In this document: in pieces, positions 37,861 through 50,196 of the stretch | How positions within the stretch are numbered: position 1 is the first letter of the stretch | How the letters are laid out: each line of letters begins with the position of its first letter | Origin: Callipepla californica brunnescens | Lineage: Eukaryota; Chordata; Aves; Galliformes; Odontophoridae | Direction: 5' to 3' | Assembly: GCA_023055505.1 (NCBI GenBank) | Contig: JALIRH010000035.1 | Coordinates: 3,776,382-3,840,381 of the forward strand | Length of the DNA: 64,000 nt | The notes under the pieces: generated by a model | Databases searched by the model: none | What the model saw: the letters and a program-made list of their open reading frames with translations, nothing else | What the model was told of the DNA's origin: nothing | Made by a program: the position numbers and the translations under genes

Positions 37861-40199
37861 ACAGAACCACAGCTGTATCTCTGCCTGGCATTTCCAGTCT
37901 GCACTAACGCTGTGGGAGCTTGTGGTGAGGAGAACTCTGGCACTGTGCAGTCAGTGCTACAGGTCCTTCTTCTCTTTTGCTTTGAAATGTCGTTGGAGAT
38001 GCTAAAAAAACCCTTTCTTTCTTTCTGCCATGATGACGGTTAGAAATAGAAAGCTGAAATTCAGATGTTTTCATGAGCTTGGACTTGAAGAGAGACGTGG
38101 AATAACTTTGATCGTAGCAGAAAAGCACACAAATACAGTGCTAGGTAATATTTGCTCCAGAATTCCAGTTATACTTCGGCATTCATTTGCTATCTCACAA
38201 CCTCATGCAGTTGTACCTGAGTACCTTACAGTCCTCGGAACCTCTGTCCTCAGAACATCCCCATGAAAAACTGCCAACTGATTTTCCCAGGAGATGCAGT
38301 AGGGATTGGCAAAAGAAGTTCATAACTGTTCCAGTATCATCCTCTCATCAATTCACTGTTGACAAAAGGTGACACTGGAAAATCGGTTTCCCCCAGCACG
38401 AAAACAATGCGATCAGAGGCATTCTGTAATGATGAAGGATGCTTTTATTCTAGCAGGCCTTGGCAAGGGAGCTGTAAAATACAAATTCCGTTTGTAAAAT
38501 CTACTGTAACATCTAAGATCAGTTTTGACTCTGCCAGAGGCTTCCTTGGTGTACACTCTTGGACAAAGCAAGTCTTCCTCTGCCTCATTTCCACGTGTGG
38601 AATGCACAGCTCTGTGTGATTAAGCATTTGTTAGTGGTCCAGATGAACTGGGGTATTCAGGACTATCAGTTCACCACTGTGAGTTCCAGCAGCGCTTTGC
38701 AAATACGACTCAGACATACAGATGCTGCGTTGGAAAGCTTGCCTGTCCCTCCAGAGCATGTCACTGAGCATTTTCATTACCATAATCAATACAATTTATG
38801 CCCCAAATAATCAATGAGTAACTGTTGGGAGTGCTGAGATCTGTGTATCTAATCCTCTGCTCTGATTCTGATTGCATTTTTTCTCAGCTGCTTTCACTAC
38901 AGCGTGGATTGTTGTAATGGTGTCTAGAAGCTGAGCATAACAGAATTTAAGAAAGCAATGAAGTTAAAGGTACACTCTCATTTAACGTTTCCAGAATATC
39001 TCAGCTTATACAGGTAGTCGGTGTCAGCCTCTGTGACACATTCCCTTATCACAAATGTATCGTGTGAGGATTTTTTCTAATGCATAAAAAATGAAATGAA
39101 TGTCAATGCAGAACCCCGCTTCCTTGTGGCTTTCTGGTGATAGCAATTCAAAGGAGAGATGAGATTTTGCCACTGCATCTGTGGCAGCAAACAAATGATC
39201 GTATTAACACGTGACCTTTTTTGCTTTGTTCATTTTCCTTTAACGAGCTGTGATTTGTACCCAGTTGCCAACACGACACAGTTTCTCAGTGGATTTCTCA
39301 GTGGACCATGGGCCAGGCAGCTCTCAAGCCATCCTTTAACAGCAGGACAGGACTGAGCACCAAAGCTCTCTGTAGCTGTGTAAGCAATAGTCATGATCTG
39401 TGCACACAGCAAAGATTTGATGCACCTCAGCAGGGATTCGTGGTCGTGGTCAACTCACGGTTTGCTTCCAGAGAGGTCTGGGAGCATCTTTCAAATGCTC
39501 CTTCGATAAGCAGTAAATTAAAAAACAGTTAAGAATAGAAGGACAGAAGGAAATGATGTGAGGTGTGGAAAGCGGTGGCCTAGCTCTGCTTAGACTTGGT
39601 ATTCTGCATGTCACACTTGATCAGTTTGTGAGCTGTAAAGACAGTGTGCCTGTGCTCAGGGGCCTCCAGGTAGCAGCACTGTTGCATGTCTGAAGCAAGC
39701 AAACACCTGAGCACCAGCAGTCACAGGTTATCACAGAGAACATCTCTCCTGCCTCATATCATTCATCACTGGGACAGTGCTGCCCTCCCTTTTCGTGTTG
39801 TGCCCTCCTTTTTCTTGCTGTGCATCACAAAAATTCTCCTGGCTTGACACTTCAACCTCTAGCCAAGTCTCTAATATTCTTAATCTAATATTATTATTAT
39901 GGACGTTATTCAATGTGCTCCATTTTTGTGCTTGGAATTCACACTCGTATTCCTGGTTTTTCTTCTGCACACCCAGGAAGTACCGACACCTTTTCAGAAA
40001 GCAGATGCCTCAGGTCAACCAGGTGACTGCTGCAGCATCCTGTGTCTCTCTTGCAGTCCAGTTGGTGCAACAAACTTCCCATGTCAAGTCCTGGCACCAC
40101 TGAAACCAGCAGGAACTTTGCCACGAGCATCAGCTGGACAAGGATTTAATCTCTGATAAACCAAGTGAGCCAGGGCAGCTAATGGCACTTGGGTTTCAT
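37861..40199. other. anonymous noncoding sequence
   Basis: No gene is supported. An exact 12-bp tandem duplication of 'tttctcagtgga' lies at 39282-39305. An AT-rich patch lies at 38940-39110. No long frame stands out. Confidence 0.5.
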
Positions 40200-40570
40200 C
40201 TTCCTTCAGAGGGACTGAGTTTCCTTATGCATTTGGTTTTTTTGTTTTGGTTTTGCTAATGAACAGGTGGCCTCTAATTCCTGACTCCTCTTTGTAATGA
40301 AGCCGTCTGCAAATATGCTGCAGAATTGTTTACCAAACACAGTTTACCAGGCTCTTGGAATAAAAACAACTGAAGATGTCCAACAGCCCCGGCTGGTGAT
40401 GCACCTCATGTGATCTGTTGTTCAGTAATGGATTGTAATTCCAAACACGGCATTACTTATTCCACTGTGTGGAGTCTAATTAACTGTCAGAAATGCATTG
40501 TTGAAGGGATGATAGATTATACCAAGGAAAACATTAATGAAGCTCATTCCAGGCAGCGTACGTGAAGACC
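40200..40570. promoter_or_regulatory. AT-rich block resembling a conserved noncoding element
   Basis: This block contains TTAATTA, AATTAAC, TGTAATTCC and TTAATGAAG words in otherwise complex sequence with no simple repeat. The texture is that of developmental enhancers. The inference is from composition only. Confidence 0.25.
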
Positions 40571-41332
40571 ACGGCTGATGTCATGGGCTGCATGGAGAGT
40601 CCATTCCTTCTGCTTTCCAAAGCCTCCAGCAGGGAGAGCCTCAACTGCCTGTCAACCCCACCCAATTAGGAGCCCGTTAGATGCACCCTTTTTTTTCTCT
40701 GCCATGACTGAGATGATTTGTGTCTTTGCAGGTAGATAGGGTTACCACAGAAAGAGACTGCGGAAAGTGAGCAATGAGTCGTAGTAGTTGTGGTGTGTCT
40801 TTATTATTCCCAGTATGACAGTGCTGCCTGCTAGCTGAGTGCGTGTAGTGTGGCTGTGGTGAGGGAAGAACAGCTTTCCCAGTGAGGACAGCTCCAGTTT
40901 CCCAGGCAGCCTGCAGTGGCCAGCCCTCCCAGCAGGGAACTGCTGCAAACATGGCACTCTGCACAGCCCAGCTCCTGCTGGCAGAGGCTGTGCCATCTGC
41001 TGAAGAGAGAAGAGAGTTTCTCTCCAGCCTTCAGGTGCCAGTTCATAGGCAACAGCAGTGCATGCAACAGCGTGAAATTAAGTGGGGATGGATGCCCACG
41101 TGAGCCCGGTGGACAGGGGTGAACAGAAGATGCTGGCAGAATTCTTCACACCTCATCCTGAGCAGATGGCACCAGATTAGTCCTTTTCTTTTTTTTTTTT
41201 TTTTTTTTTGGTAACTTCTTAAATAATGAATCTGTAACCTGGCTAAAAATAGCAACATCTGGCTGATGTGATGCTAATCTACCTTGGGGTTAAGTGCAGG
41301 TTATCTCAGCAGGGGCTGAGGTAAGGCCATGG
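40571..41332. other. anonymous noncoding sequence with T21 tract
   Basis: No gene is supported. A pure run of 21 T at 41189-41209 would read as A21 on the minus strand, but no AATAAA or ATTAAA lies upstream of it on that strand, so it does not look like a retrocopy tail. Confidence 0.6.
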
Positions 41333-41420
41333 TCACTGGCACACCAACTGTATGGCTGGAAACACCTCCTTTTAAGTCACTTCATTTCCGCATCTGTTAA
41401 ATCCCAAATTGTTCCCTTCT
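41333..41420 (+). repeat. MIR-type SINE fragment
   Basis: A decayed 'ctggcacaccaactgtatgg' part is followed by 'ttttaagtcacttcatttcc' and 'gcatctgttaaatccc'. This is the order of the forward MIR core (tgccacttactagctgtg, then caagtcactta, then tttcctcatctgtaaaat). It is a short and old copy. Confidence 0.45.
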
Positions 41421-42000
41421 ATCTAAAGACCTTGGACCAGAGACTTAAATTAGCGAATATTCCATCACTGTTTCCTTTTCTACTCTCCCCCATCACCAAA
41501 CCTGAAAGAGGCTGGAAGAACAGGAATGAGCCTGGTTCAAAATTCAGCTGAAGGAACCATTTGCTTGGTCCTGCAGCTGGGCCTGGACTGGAAAGGAAAC
41601 CAGTCAGAGTTGGGGCTGTTGCTTTAAGCCACTGCTCAAGGGCTTGCCCGACCACTGAGTTCAGCATAGTGAGAGTCCCTAGAGACGGAGTCAAAGACTT
41701 GACCCTTCCAGTTCCTACCCCTGGTCTTTGTGGGATCAGACCCATCCTGTGAAAACTAGTGGGATTCAGTAAAGCACAGAGAGGTTTTCACTATCACAAA
41801 TTACATCCTGTTCAATTACAGGATGATCCTGAAAGAAGTGGAAGAACTGCGTGCACCAGCTTGTGAATACTGAAAGATGAAAGGCAGCAGATAAATTAAT
41901 TAAAAATCTGTGGTGCAGATGTGTCTTGAAACAGCTCTTACTGTCCCTGGAATTCATAAGAAGAAAGAAGAGTACAAAGCAAATGGAGTAACGCAAGGGC
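41421..42000. other. anonymous noncoding sequence
   Basis: No gene is supported. Short frames overlap on both strands and no repeat is recognised. Confidence 0.5.
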
Positions 42001-42330
42001 AAAGCTCTTAGCATTATTTTTTTTTTGCCTTCTGATTATGTTGGTTAATTTAAGCCATAGTCACTCTGACACGCGCATACAAAAAATAAATAAATAACAT
42101 TCCAGCAAACAAAAGTCTTATCTGAACAAGTCATTTTCCACCCTTTTTTATGACCACATTTATCAGAAATAAAGTTCACCTCACTTATATCTCATCACGC
42201 AGACTCAGTGTCTGCAGAAAAGAAAGCAATTAATTGAGGTCTTTTACAGAGGGATGCATTACTTTCTCTCATGCATCAGTGAGTTAATTATTTAATGACA
42301 TATAAATCCCTAATGGTTCAAAAGGTCTGG
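42001..42330. promoter_or_regulatory. AT-rich block resembling a conserved noncoding element
   Basis: AT-rich sequence includes three AAAT units at 42085-42098, the 'caattaattgagg' palindromic homeodomain-type word at 42226, and 'gagttaattatttaatgac' at 42281-42299. It is followed within 300 bp by a second similar block. Texture-based inference only. Confidence 0.25.
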
Positions 42331-42599
42331 GGCTGTGCTGGAACTACACTGCAAAGCTGCCTTTCATCTCTTTCTTCCCACAGAGGAGCAACTTGCACTT
42401 TCTTGTGAAGGAGGAGCGATCTCTTTGAAATTGTGTTGTGGCAGCCATCAAAAGGTGCGATACGAAATGTTTATTCACAGGCAGATCCCAGATATTAAAC
42501 GAAGTGAAACATATGTGATTGCCTGTTTGTTTGTTATTCCCCTGTTAAACCCTAAAGACATTTCCCTATCACTCTCTCTCATTGGATTAGCTGCTGAGT

Positions 42600-42800
42600 C
42601 CTATATGCCTGTTTGATGCAGCGTGTTGGCTTCATTAGATAATATTTCTCATTAAGGAAATATCACAGAATAATTAATTTGTAAAAAGACTGAACATATT
42701 GTTCACAACAATGCTTTGGATTTGTTTGGTGCCTCTTATGTGGGAATCTTGGAGCACTCAGCAGCACCGAATTAATTCATGATGAACTTGCATTATGTCA
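42600..42800. promoter_or_regulatory. AT-rich block resembling a conserved noncoding element
   Basis: Contains 'attagataatatttctcatt', AATAATTAATTTG and 'cgaattaattcatgatgaac', all complex AT-rich words with TAAT cores and no simple periodicity. Probably the same kind of element as the block at 42001-42330. Confidence 0.25.
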
Positions 42801-45169
42801 CAGCACTGCAATCCTGGCACCACGGAGGCCACAGCTTTTCTCCTGCCCTTCAGCCAGGGTATGCTTTCTGCTGACATCCCTCCCTGCTCGAGGGATGCCA
42901 GACTGCTGCAGAAGTGGACTTGAACACTCATCTCCCGAATGAAGAGTAAATGCTCAGTGTTCAGGCTTGGCTTGTCACCTCTGCATCCTTATGTTTCATA
43001 TCTTGCTGAAAAAGAAGTGTAAAAGCACACACAGCCCCTACAAGCTTCCCCGGGACAATTTTCTTTCAGCTGACACTGTCACCTTCTTACTTGCAGCCAT
43101 TTTCTGAATGGATTTGAGTGCTTCTGTATCACAAAAAAAGAAACGGCTCTTTCTCAAAGCTTTACTCTGAAGCCCGGACCAACCTTAAATTATCTTGTGC
43201 CCACCACAATCTGCTAAAAACGTAGCACAGATATATCCACAGTGGCTGGGGGAAACTGAAACGATTTTGCAAGCCTCCCTTGTCTGCAGCAGACAATAGG
43301 TTGAGCACAGCTGCCTGGAAACAACTCCGCCAGCAGCAAACAGCTGCAGCTCTCACAGTGCCCGCATTTCAGAGAGACACATCTGCGAGCTGGCGGGGCA
43401 TCCAGACAGCTTGGGGTGAGAACACCCTCGCTGCTGAAACTGCGCATAAAAGCCAATTCCTGGAGCCACGATGGGCGTTTAGCAAAGAGTTCAATATGTT
43501 CTGCAGATCTGTTTAGGCCACGTTACTCTGTTTCGTGGGGTTTTGGTAGCTCGTCTGGTTTGGAGTGCGGCAGCACTAGAATACCAGGTTGTGTGCATTT
43601 CCATCCCGTGTGACCCGTCCAAAATGAGACGGGGAAACCCCAAATTTCAAATGCCAACCAGAGCAGGTGTTCTCTTATTCCTAGTGTCAAGAATGAGTGC
43701 TAATACTGGGGTGAAATATATGTGGGACAAATGGAGTTTGGAAGTGGCTGCCCCAGGTTCACTTTTGCATCAGCCCCTGTGCTGCTGCAACACACTGCTC
43801 TGGGAAGGGCAGCTCCTGTGTCGGGAGCTCAGTGCCACTCTCCTGGAGTGCTGGCAGTTCTTGCTTCACCAACATTTTTGCATTTCCTTTTATTAAAGGT
43901 CTGTGGCAGCCTAAGGGAGAGCTCTGAGAAGCCTGCTAGGTAGGAACAGCACTGCATCCACACAGCTAGCATTTCTTCCCCTTCGTAGCCATGCTGCAGG
44001 AGCCACATTCTTCCACAGTTTATCATTTCTGCAGCAGCTCCTCCCTCCTCCCTTCCCTACCCATCTGAAATGAGGGCTCTGAGCAGCAGTCAAAGCCACA
44101 GAGTGCTGCAGAAGGGTCTGAGTTGTGTGCTGTGTCTCAATCAGGTCAAAACTGGGAAGAGGCAGTGAAAATTCATGAAGAAATGCAATATTTTTCTAGG
44201 TCAGGCTTGAAAACAACAAAATACACAGGTATGCTTACACAAATAGATGGAAAAACAACCCTTTGTGACCTCTGACAGACCAAGATGGCACCTGTGAGTC
44301 AAGGTATCCTTAACTGACTGTGTCTGGAGGGCAGGGGGTTATGATGGAAAGGGGTTATGATTGCCCTCTGGTTGCACTTTCTCCTTCATATTTGGTTTTA
44401 CTCTGAGAGGCAGGACCTGTGCCAGGTAGGGCTTTTTAATGAAAGATCCTGTTCCAAGGATCCCCGCTAATAGAAAGATCAAAGAAAAAGCTTGGCTGCT
44501 ACTGAAGCAGCTGAAGACATACATGTCAAAGTGAATGTGAGCAGAAATTAGGCAGGGGAGCGAGGACTACGCAGCAAATAATTCTTATGCTTGATCTAAC
44601 AAGAGCCGTGAAGTTTTAGCAAATTATTCCTACCACAGTGTTAAGGAAATGCCCTTTTCCAGCGAGTTGCTGATTCCTCATTTCAGCCGCAGCTAACAGG
44701 TTCTCTTCAGCTTCCTTTCCTCAGGGAAGTGGCTGTAATTGAAAAGAAAGAGGAGAATGAATTAAACAGATCCACCCTGAAAGCGAATCGTAGCTTTTCA
44801 AGTTTCTCAAAGTCAGACTGGCTGCTCCTGCTTCTGCAGGATGGCCAGGACAGAGGAACCACTTCCAACACATTTCAGTCATGCTTTCTAAATTAAGATT
44901 CCATTTAGATTCCGTCAGGCACTTACTGGATGTTAATTGGGTACTGGCTGATTATGGGAAGCGTATTTATGGGGATTTGAGACCTGCTGATGTCTAGCTG
45001 CTGTCCAAGAAAGGTTGGGTGAACAACTTTACTTTGCAAAAAAACACTGGAGGTCGACAGAGACATGGAGTAATGCTCCATCAAAGGAGCTCCATCAGTG
45101 ATCTCTTCCCTACATACAGGTTCCCTGAACATCACGTTGCACTGCAGATGGCCTGGCACTGGGTCCAGA
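42801..45169. other. anonymous noncoding sequence
   Basis: No gene is supported. The word TGCTTGATCTAAC at 44589 resembles miR-218 but has no hairpin. Otherwise mixed sequence with short frames. Confidence 0.5.
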
Positions 45170-45450
45170 TGAGCAACGCAACCGTCTGAATCACAGAGAC
45201 AACTTGATATATCATCATTTGGCTTTTATTTAATACACAATAACATTCCCCTCTAAGTCTAAATTAATTGCACAGTAGTACATATGAGTCACTTAATTGT
45301 AATTGTTATTACCTTAATTTCTACAATTACAGTGGATAAACAACTGTACTTCATTTTCCAAATGATGTGGCTTACATTTATAGCATGCATTCTTTCTACC
45401 TTGTACATTTCCCAGAGCCAGTCTTAAGAAAATTTACATTGACGCAACAT
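45170..45450. promoter_or_regulatory. AT-rich block resembling a conserved noncoding element
   Basis: Dense AATTAAT, TTAATTGTAATTGTTATTAC and CAATTACAG words at 45255-45335 give several homeodomain TAAT cores and SOX-like ATTGTT cores close together. Complex, non-repetitive AT-rich sequence of this kind often proves to be a deeply conserved enhancer. Conservation is untested. Confidence 0.3.
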
Positions 45451-46572
45451 CCTCCGTAGCAGAGGATCCTGAGGCATCAAAATGCATTGTGCTCTGCACT
45501 TAACCCAGCTGTGGTCACCACCTGGGTGGGACATGGTGGCTAATTAGCACCAGCCTGCCCTACTGTGCAATTGCTCCTGACACCACCTTGTCTTCTTTTG
45601 GTGCCTGTACCTTCTGAGACATCTATAAAGCCACAGTGCTGCTGGATTTGCAGCTTTTCCATACATTGCTGGGCTTTTAATAAATATCTTGCAGATCTGC
45701 TGGTTCTGGGTTCTGTTCTAGTAAATGGTTGAGCTGGGAGCAGTGTTTCCTTGCTGCTGAATGAGACATGGCTCTTCCAGCAGCAGAGCTCTGCAGATGC
45801 CTCGCAGCTGCTGCGTGCATACAGATCTATATAAGGAGAGTTCGCTAATAACTTTAATTCTTGTTCTCTCCCCTCAAGTTACAATCCCTTTAATTACAGC
45901 CCTCTAACATTTTTCATCAGTTCTCACTTCCCAGCAAATAGTTTGGCTAATAGTAGCTGTATTGATGGACCCATCCACCAGAGCACAGAAAGAACCAAAG
46001 CTCACGGATTTAGAATGAATGGAGTGTTTACCTGTACATCATTTTAATGGATGGTGAAATTCATTCTCATGATAGGCCCATAAATGTCACTTTCTGTCTG
46101 CCACAGCAAAATACTTGTGTAACAAATGGCGTGCTGCATTAATACCCAACAAGAGGACATTCAAAGCAGCTTGACTTGCATTACACATGCTAATAACAGC
46201 TCAACCTAGGATTTTTATTCATTCCCACAGCAGAAACGCGTGAGTGTAGGTACAGCAACAAGGAAGATGGATGATAGGAAGGCAAATAAACCAGCCTGGC
46301 TTCCCAGAAATGACACTCTTTGTTAAGCTTGGGCTTATTCCAGATGCTCTGGTAGAAACAATTATTTTTTTACTCATTGCTCCAAGGAAACTCTGAGAGT
46401 GGCCAGTGTCACACATTTGTCAGAGTAAAGAGTTACATCTCTGTCATCACAGTGCCCAGAGAGGCAGTGAAATCAAAACCCTCAGATCGATGGGTGTGCA
46501 CAAAAGGGGAAATATAACCCTTCTTTTCTTTACATCCTGATTTGCCATTGTCTTTCAGGACTTCAGCAATGT
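45451..46572. other. anonymous noncoding sequence with AT-rich patches
   Basis: No gene is supported. AT-rich patches at 45840-45960 and 46030-46200 continue the candidate-regulatory texture. There is no repeat before the CR1. Confidence 0.5.
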
Positions 46573-46705
46573 CATAGAATCATAGAATTGCTCAGGTTGG
46601 AGAAGACCTTCAAGATCATCAAGTCCAACCTCAACCTAACTGTACTACCCTAACCCTAACAACCCACTGCTAAATCATGTCCCTGAGCACCACATCCTGT
46701 CCGTG
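46573..46705 (-). repeat. CR1 LINE, 5'-truncated 3' end
   Basis: In reverse orientation this begins with two perfect CATAGAAT octamers (46573-46588), the hallmark CR1 3' microsatellite. It continues through 'aggttggagaagacctt', 'caagatcatcaagtccaacc' and 'aatcatgtccctgagcacc'. The well-preserved 3' end suggests a relatively young copy. A telomere-like double CCCTAA word at 46651-46664 lies inside the element. Confidence 0.93.
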
Positions 46706-47649
46706 TGCATGCCTGCAAAACACTGGGCAGTGTGCAAATATTAAACACCAAAATGCATTCAGCTTTTATTTTGTTTTTCAGCATCTCCGTACTTTCTACT
46801 CAGGAAAACTCTTCCTCAGGTTCTACTTACTGAATTTCCATGAAGTCTGAAGCTGTACAGATACGAAAGCAGCAACACTGCCCATCAGCCTTCCGTAGAT
46901 CCAGGGACAGCAGTTCAGATGGCCTCGAAGCATCATCCAAAAGGGCAGTGCAGCTCAGCATTTGGACGGAGTCATCTCTTAGGTCTGCATCAGAAGGCCA
47001 GGAGCATCTGTTAATCTCTTGAGCACTGACACTGGATCAGGACATATGGCAATTGACAGGCCCTCAGCAGAGATGTGATCTGAAGGGTTCATCTGCTGCT
47101 GCTATTTTCTCTTGCTGAGCTACTGTGAGAATATATTTAAGGCAAATAGCCTTGCTCCACTCTGATGGCCTCTCTGGCTTTTTCTGTGAGGAGAGTGGTA
47201 ATTCCACAGTGATCTTTCAAGAAGGTTGGTTCTCTGTATTTAAGAGCTTTGAATTGTGAAGAGGACAGGAAAATATAATCTTCTTATATTATCATTAAAG
47301 GCATCAGCTAATCCTGCTGCAAAGGTATGATTTGCTGATTGGAAGGGAAAAAAATTCTGCTGCATGGAAATACATATCACCAGCTAATGAAAACTCCTTC
47401 CCTGTTCCTCGAATGCTTATCTGCATCTGATAAATTCCAAATCCCTTCCTAGTTAATACAGAATCCTCATGTAGCAAATGCTGTATCCCTTCCTTTACAT
47501 ATTTTCCTTTCTGTTCATTGCTGTGGAAATTCAGGCTGCAGAAAAACAGAGAATTACTGATGCTGGGACTCAAACATGCTGCAGTTTGGGCAAGGGGTGG
47601 CACACAGTCAGGTGGGCAGTCATCCCAGGGTGAGGTTAAGGGTGCACAT
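46706..47649. other. anonymous noncoding sequence
   Basis: No gene is supported; no repeat recognised. AT-rich patches lie at 47270-47300 and around 47390. Confidence 0.5.
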
Positions 47650-47750
47650 CCAGTTCTCCATGTTGCTGCTGACTTATCTCCTGCCTTAAGCAAATCACTT
47701 TACTCCCTTGTGCCTCACATTGTGCCCATGTGGAAAATCAAGATTAGAGC
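47650..47750 (+). repeat. MIR-type SINE fragment
   Basis: The stretch 'gcaaatcactttactccctt' then 'gtgcctcacattgtgcccat' and 'gtggaaaatcaagattagag' follows the forward MIR core order (caagtcacttaacctctc, tgtgcctcagtttccccat, ctgtaaaatgaggat). The upstream 'ccagttctccatgttgctgc' fits the preceding MIR segment. A clear but old copy. Confidence 0.55.
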
Positions 47751-50037
47751 ACCCAGTTTTGACCCAGTCCTTTCAAAAACAGAAAAGGAAAGATCTGGGA
47801 AGAAACATCTGTAAGTCTAGTTGTGTGACAGTGATCTCTATCGATCCTCTTGGCCTGGGCAAGATGGAGGGAGATGCTGACTGTCAACCCCTCATTTTTG
47901 CAGAGAGATTCCCCAGCAAGTGAGCCTTGAGGCTGCACAGCATTTGTGCAGACTCCCAAGTGAGGAAGAGGAATGTGAGCAACCCAAGTCCATTTCACAA
48001 AGCCATATATGCTGTCAGTTTGCTGACGGTGCATTTTTCCCCACACTGCGTTTTGCTATGATTATAGGTGCAAATTGGCTGGATTTACCTTGCTGCAGTG
48101 CGTTTGTGACAGTCCCATCTGCAGGCACGCAGGAAATTGGCTTTGCTAATAACACGCACTGCTTCCCTTTCCTTTTTCCATCCTTCTACAGAGATCAAAT
48201 CCACACTCTGAGTGCACCATTCCGCAGTGGCTTCAGAAACGCAATCCACAATTGCAATGAGCTCAGACACTCCCAAAGCCTGCGTTCCACCCAAGCTGAA
48301 GCGGACCCCAACATGGTGGGGGTTTCATTTAAAAGCAGCCTCGTTTATTTTTATTTCGATTAACGTTTTCACGCTCCTTTGGGCTCTGCCAACGAGGAAA
48401 GCTGGTTCTGGCAGGCTTGCTAGCTCTGTGAGCAGCTCAGGGCCTGACGTGCGGCCTGCCTCGGAGTAGGCCGCATCTTTACAGCTCACACCACAGGCCT
48501 CCAGGTCTGGGGTTTTCTGGCTCATTTAGCCATAAAATGTGTCCAAATTCCCAGAAGCTTACCCCCTTCAGGTTTCCCACCTCCTTTTCATCCCTCACAC
48601 CAACCGTGCCACGCACGAGAAGCACTGTCCCCACGCCAACAAAGCCTGGCACTGTGGAAAGAGCGGGGCAGCAGTGGGATAGAGAAGGAAAATGTGTGAG
48701 AGAAGTCAGAGGGAGGGCCTAAATGGTGTAAACAGAAGTGGAGTTTCAAGCTTGGTGCACCTCGAGTTGAATCCAAGGACCCCCCCCACTAAACTGTGTG
48801 GACTGGGGACAACCGCAGAGGATCTGCCTGCAGAGGAAGGATTCACAAGCAGAAAGGGCAGGCGAAATAGAGAAATGCAAAGGGGATGCTGCTTCGAATG
48901 CATCTAACATGGGAATGAGAAATATTTTATTAAGAAGGCTCACAGGGAAGAGCAGCTCCGTGACAATAGCTCGAATTGCCCTGGGCACGTGGGTTGACCA
49001 TCACTGAGTGCAAAGACACAACCAGCTCCCGACACTGCCGTCAGCAGACGAGGTTTGCAGCCAGCTGGCAGCAGAGGGTAAGTCTCTTATTTTAACATTT
49101 ATTTGGTGCCAGTATTTTGCAGTGCCTCTGAGTGATTGCAGCACTATTTGAGAATGAATCAAATTATATTTGGATTTCCTATTTCTTTTTTTTTTTCTTC
49201 TTCTTCTTTTTTTTTCCTTAATGACTTGCTTTTAGTTAATGAAACGTCCCGCTTCTTCTCAGGAAATAAAAGAATAGGCTGTGATTTCCAGCCAAGTGTG
49301 TATGTGCTTGCCAGGGTCTGCCCCATTAAATGTTGTGCACGTATCTGGGCACAGGGAACTGCTGCACGATCAGCACCTGAAACCCTTCTCTTATCCAACC
49401 CTTTCCATTCCACATCCCAATCTGAAGCTCAGGACTGTTTGTTGCTCTGGCATAGAGAGGTGTGAATGTGTTGGTGTGATTACATCAGGTGGGCATGCCA
49501 GGAACGCTCAGAGGAAATCTAGTTTTCTCTAGCTTGCACTCTGTGCACCCACTTTCTGTATTTTGCACACAATGACAGATAACAGTGCTGACCAGAAAGT
49601 GGGCAGCAATTGTAATTTTGAAAGAAAACATCCTTTGTTACCTGAAAATAGCAACTGTGTCTTGGAAACATTTTTAAGATCCCTTTAAGCAGAAGTGTGT
49701 TTCCTGAGAGCATGACCTGCTATTTTATTTAAAATGTAGCAGCGGTGTTTTATGAAGGAGAAACATTTTTAATGCAAAAGCGGTGCTATTTTAAAATGAG
49801 GTTCTTTTATGAAATGGATAGGGTAGTTTTATTTAAAGAAAGAAAAAAATAATAAGATCTTGGAAGAGAAAACAATGCTTGCATTTCTGTCCTAAAGTAT
49901 AAGGCAAAGCCACATTTTCCCCCACCCCCTTTATTATTTATTTATTTTTTTTTTTGGAAAGCAAGGGCTAGGCTCTAAACTTCAGGGTGTTCTGTGGAAA
50001 TGGTGCAGGTCCTGCATGCACACACATAAAAGCTCAC
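47751..50037. other. anonymous noncoding sequence
   Basis: No gene is supported. A pyrimidine tract with CTT units lies at 49182-49218 and a run of 11 T at 49945-49955. A strong splice-donor-like word, GAGGgtaagt, lies at 49076-49085 after a mixed stretch with several CpG, but no frame or partner site supports an exon. Confidence 0.5.
49182..49218. repeat. T-rich/CTT pyrimidine tract
   Basis: About 37 bases of T with CTT units. Ordinary low-complexity sequence. Confidence 0.85.
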
Positions 50038-50196
50038 GTTTGAGTAGGAAGGGACCCCTGAAGTCCATCTGGTCCCATTCCCTGCATTGGACAGGGACAC
50101 TCACAGCTCCATCAGGTGCTCAGAGCCCCAGCCAGCCTGACCCTGGATATCTGCAAGGACAGAGCACCACCACCTCTCTGGGCAACCTGTTGCACC
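50038..50196 (-). repeat. CR1 LINE, 5'-truncated internal 3' fragment
   Basis: In reverse orientation the sequence runs from 'tttgagtaggaagggacccc' through 'ccctgcattggacagggaca' and the 'ccagccagcctgaccctgg' word to 'cctctctgggcaacctgttg'. It matches the reverse complement of the copy at 11041 at about 90 percent by eye but lacks the terminal octamer repeat, so its 3' tail is lost or decayed. Confidence 0.9.

Noticed and set aside
41189..41209. T21 as a reverse retrocopy tail
   Set aside because: No poly(A) signal lies upstream on the minus strand and no transcript-like sequence follows.
44584..44606. miR-218-like word TGCTTGATCTAAC
   Set aside because: The flanks do not form a hairpin and the star-strand sequence is absent.
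46651..46664. Interstitial telomere-like CCCTAA doublet
   Set aside because: Two units only, and inside a CR1 element, so not a telomere relic.
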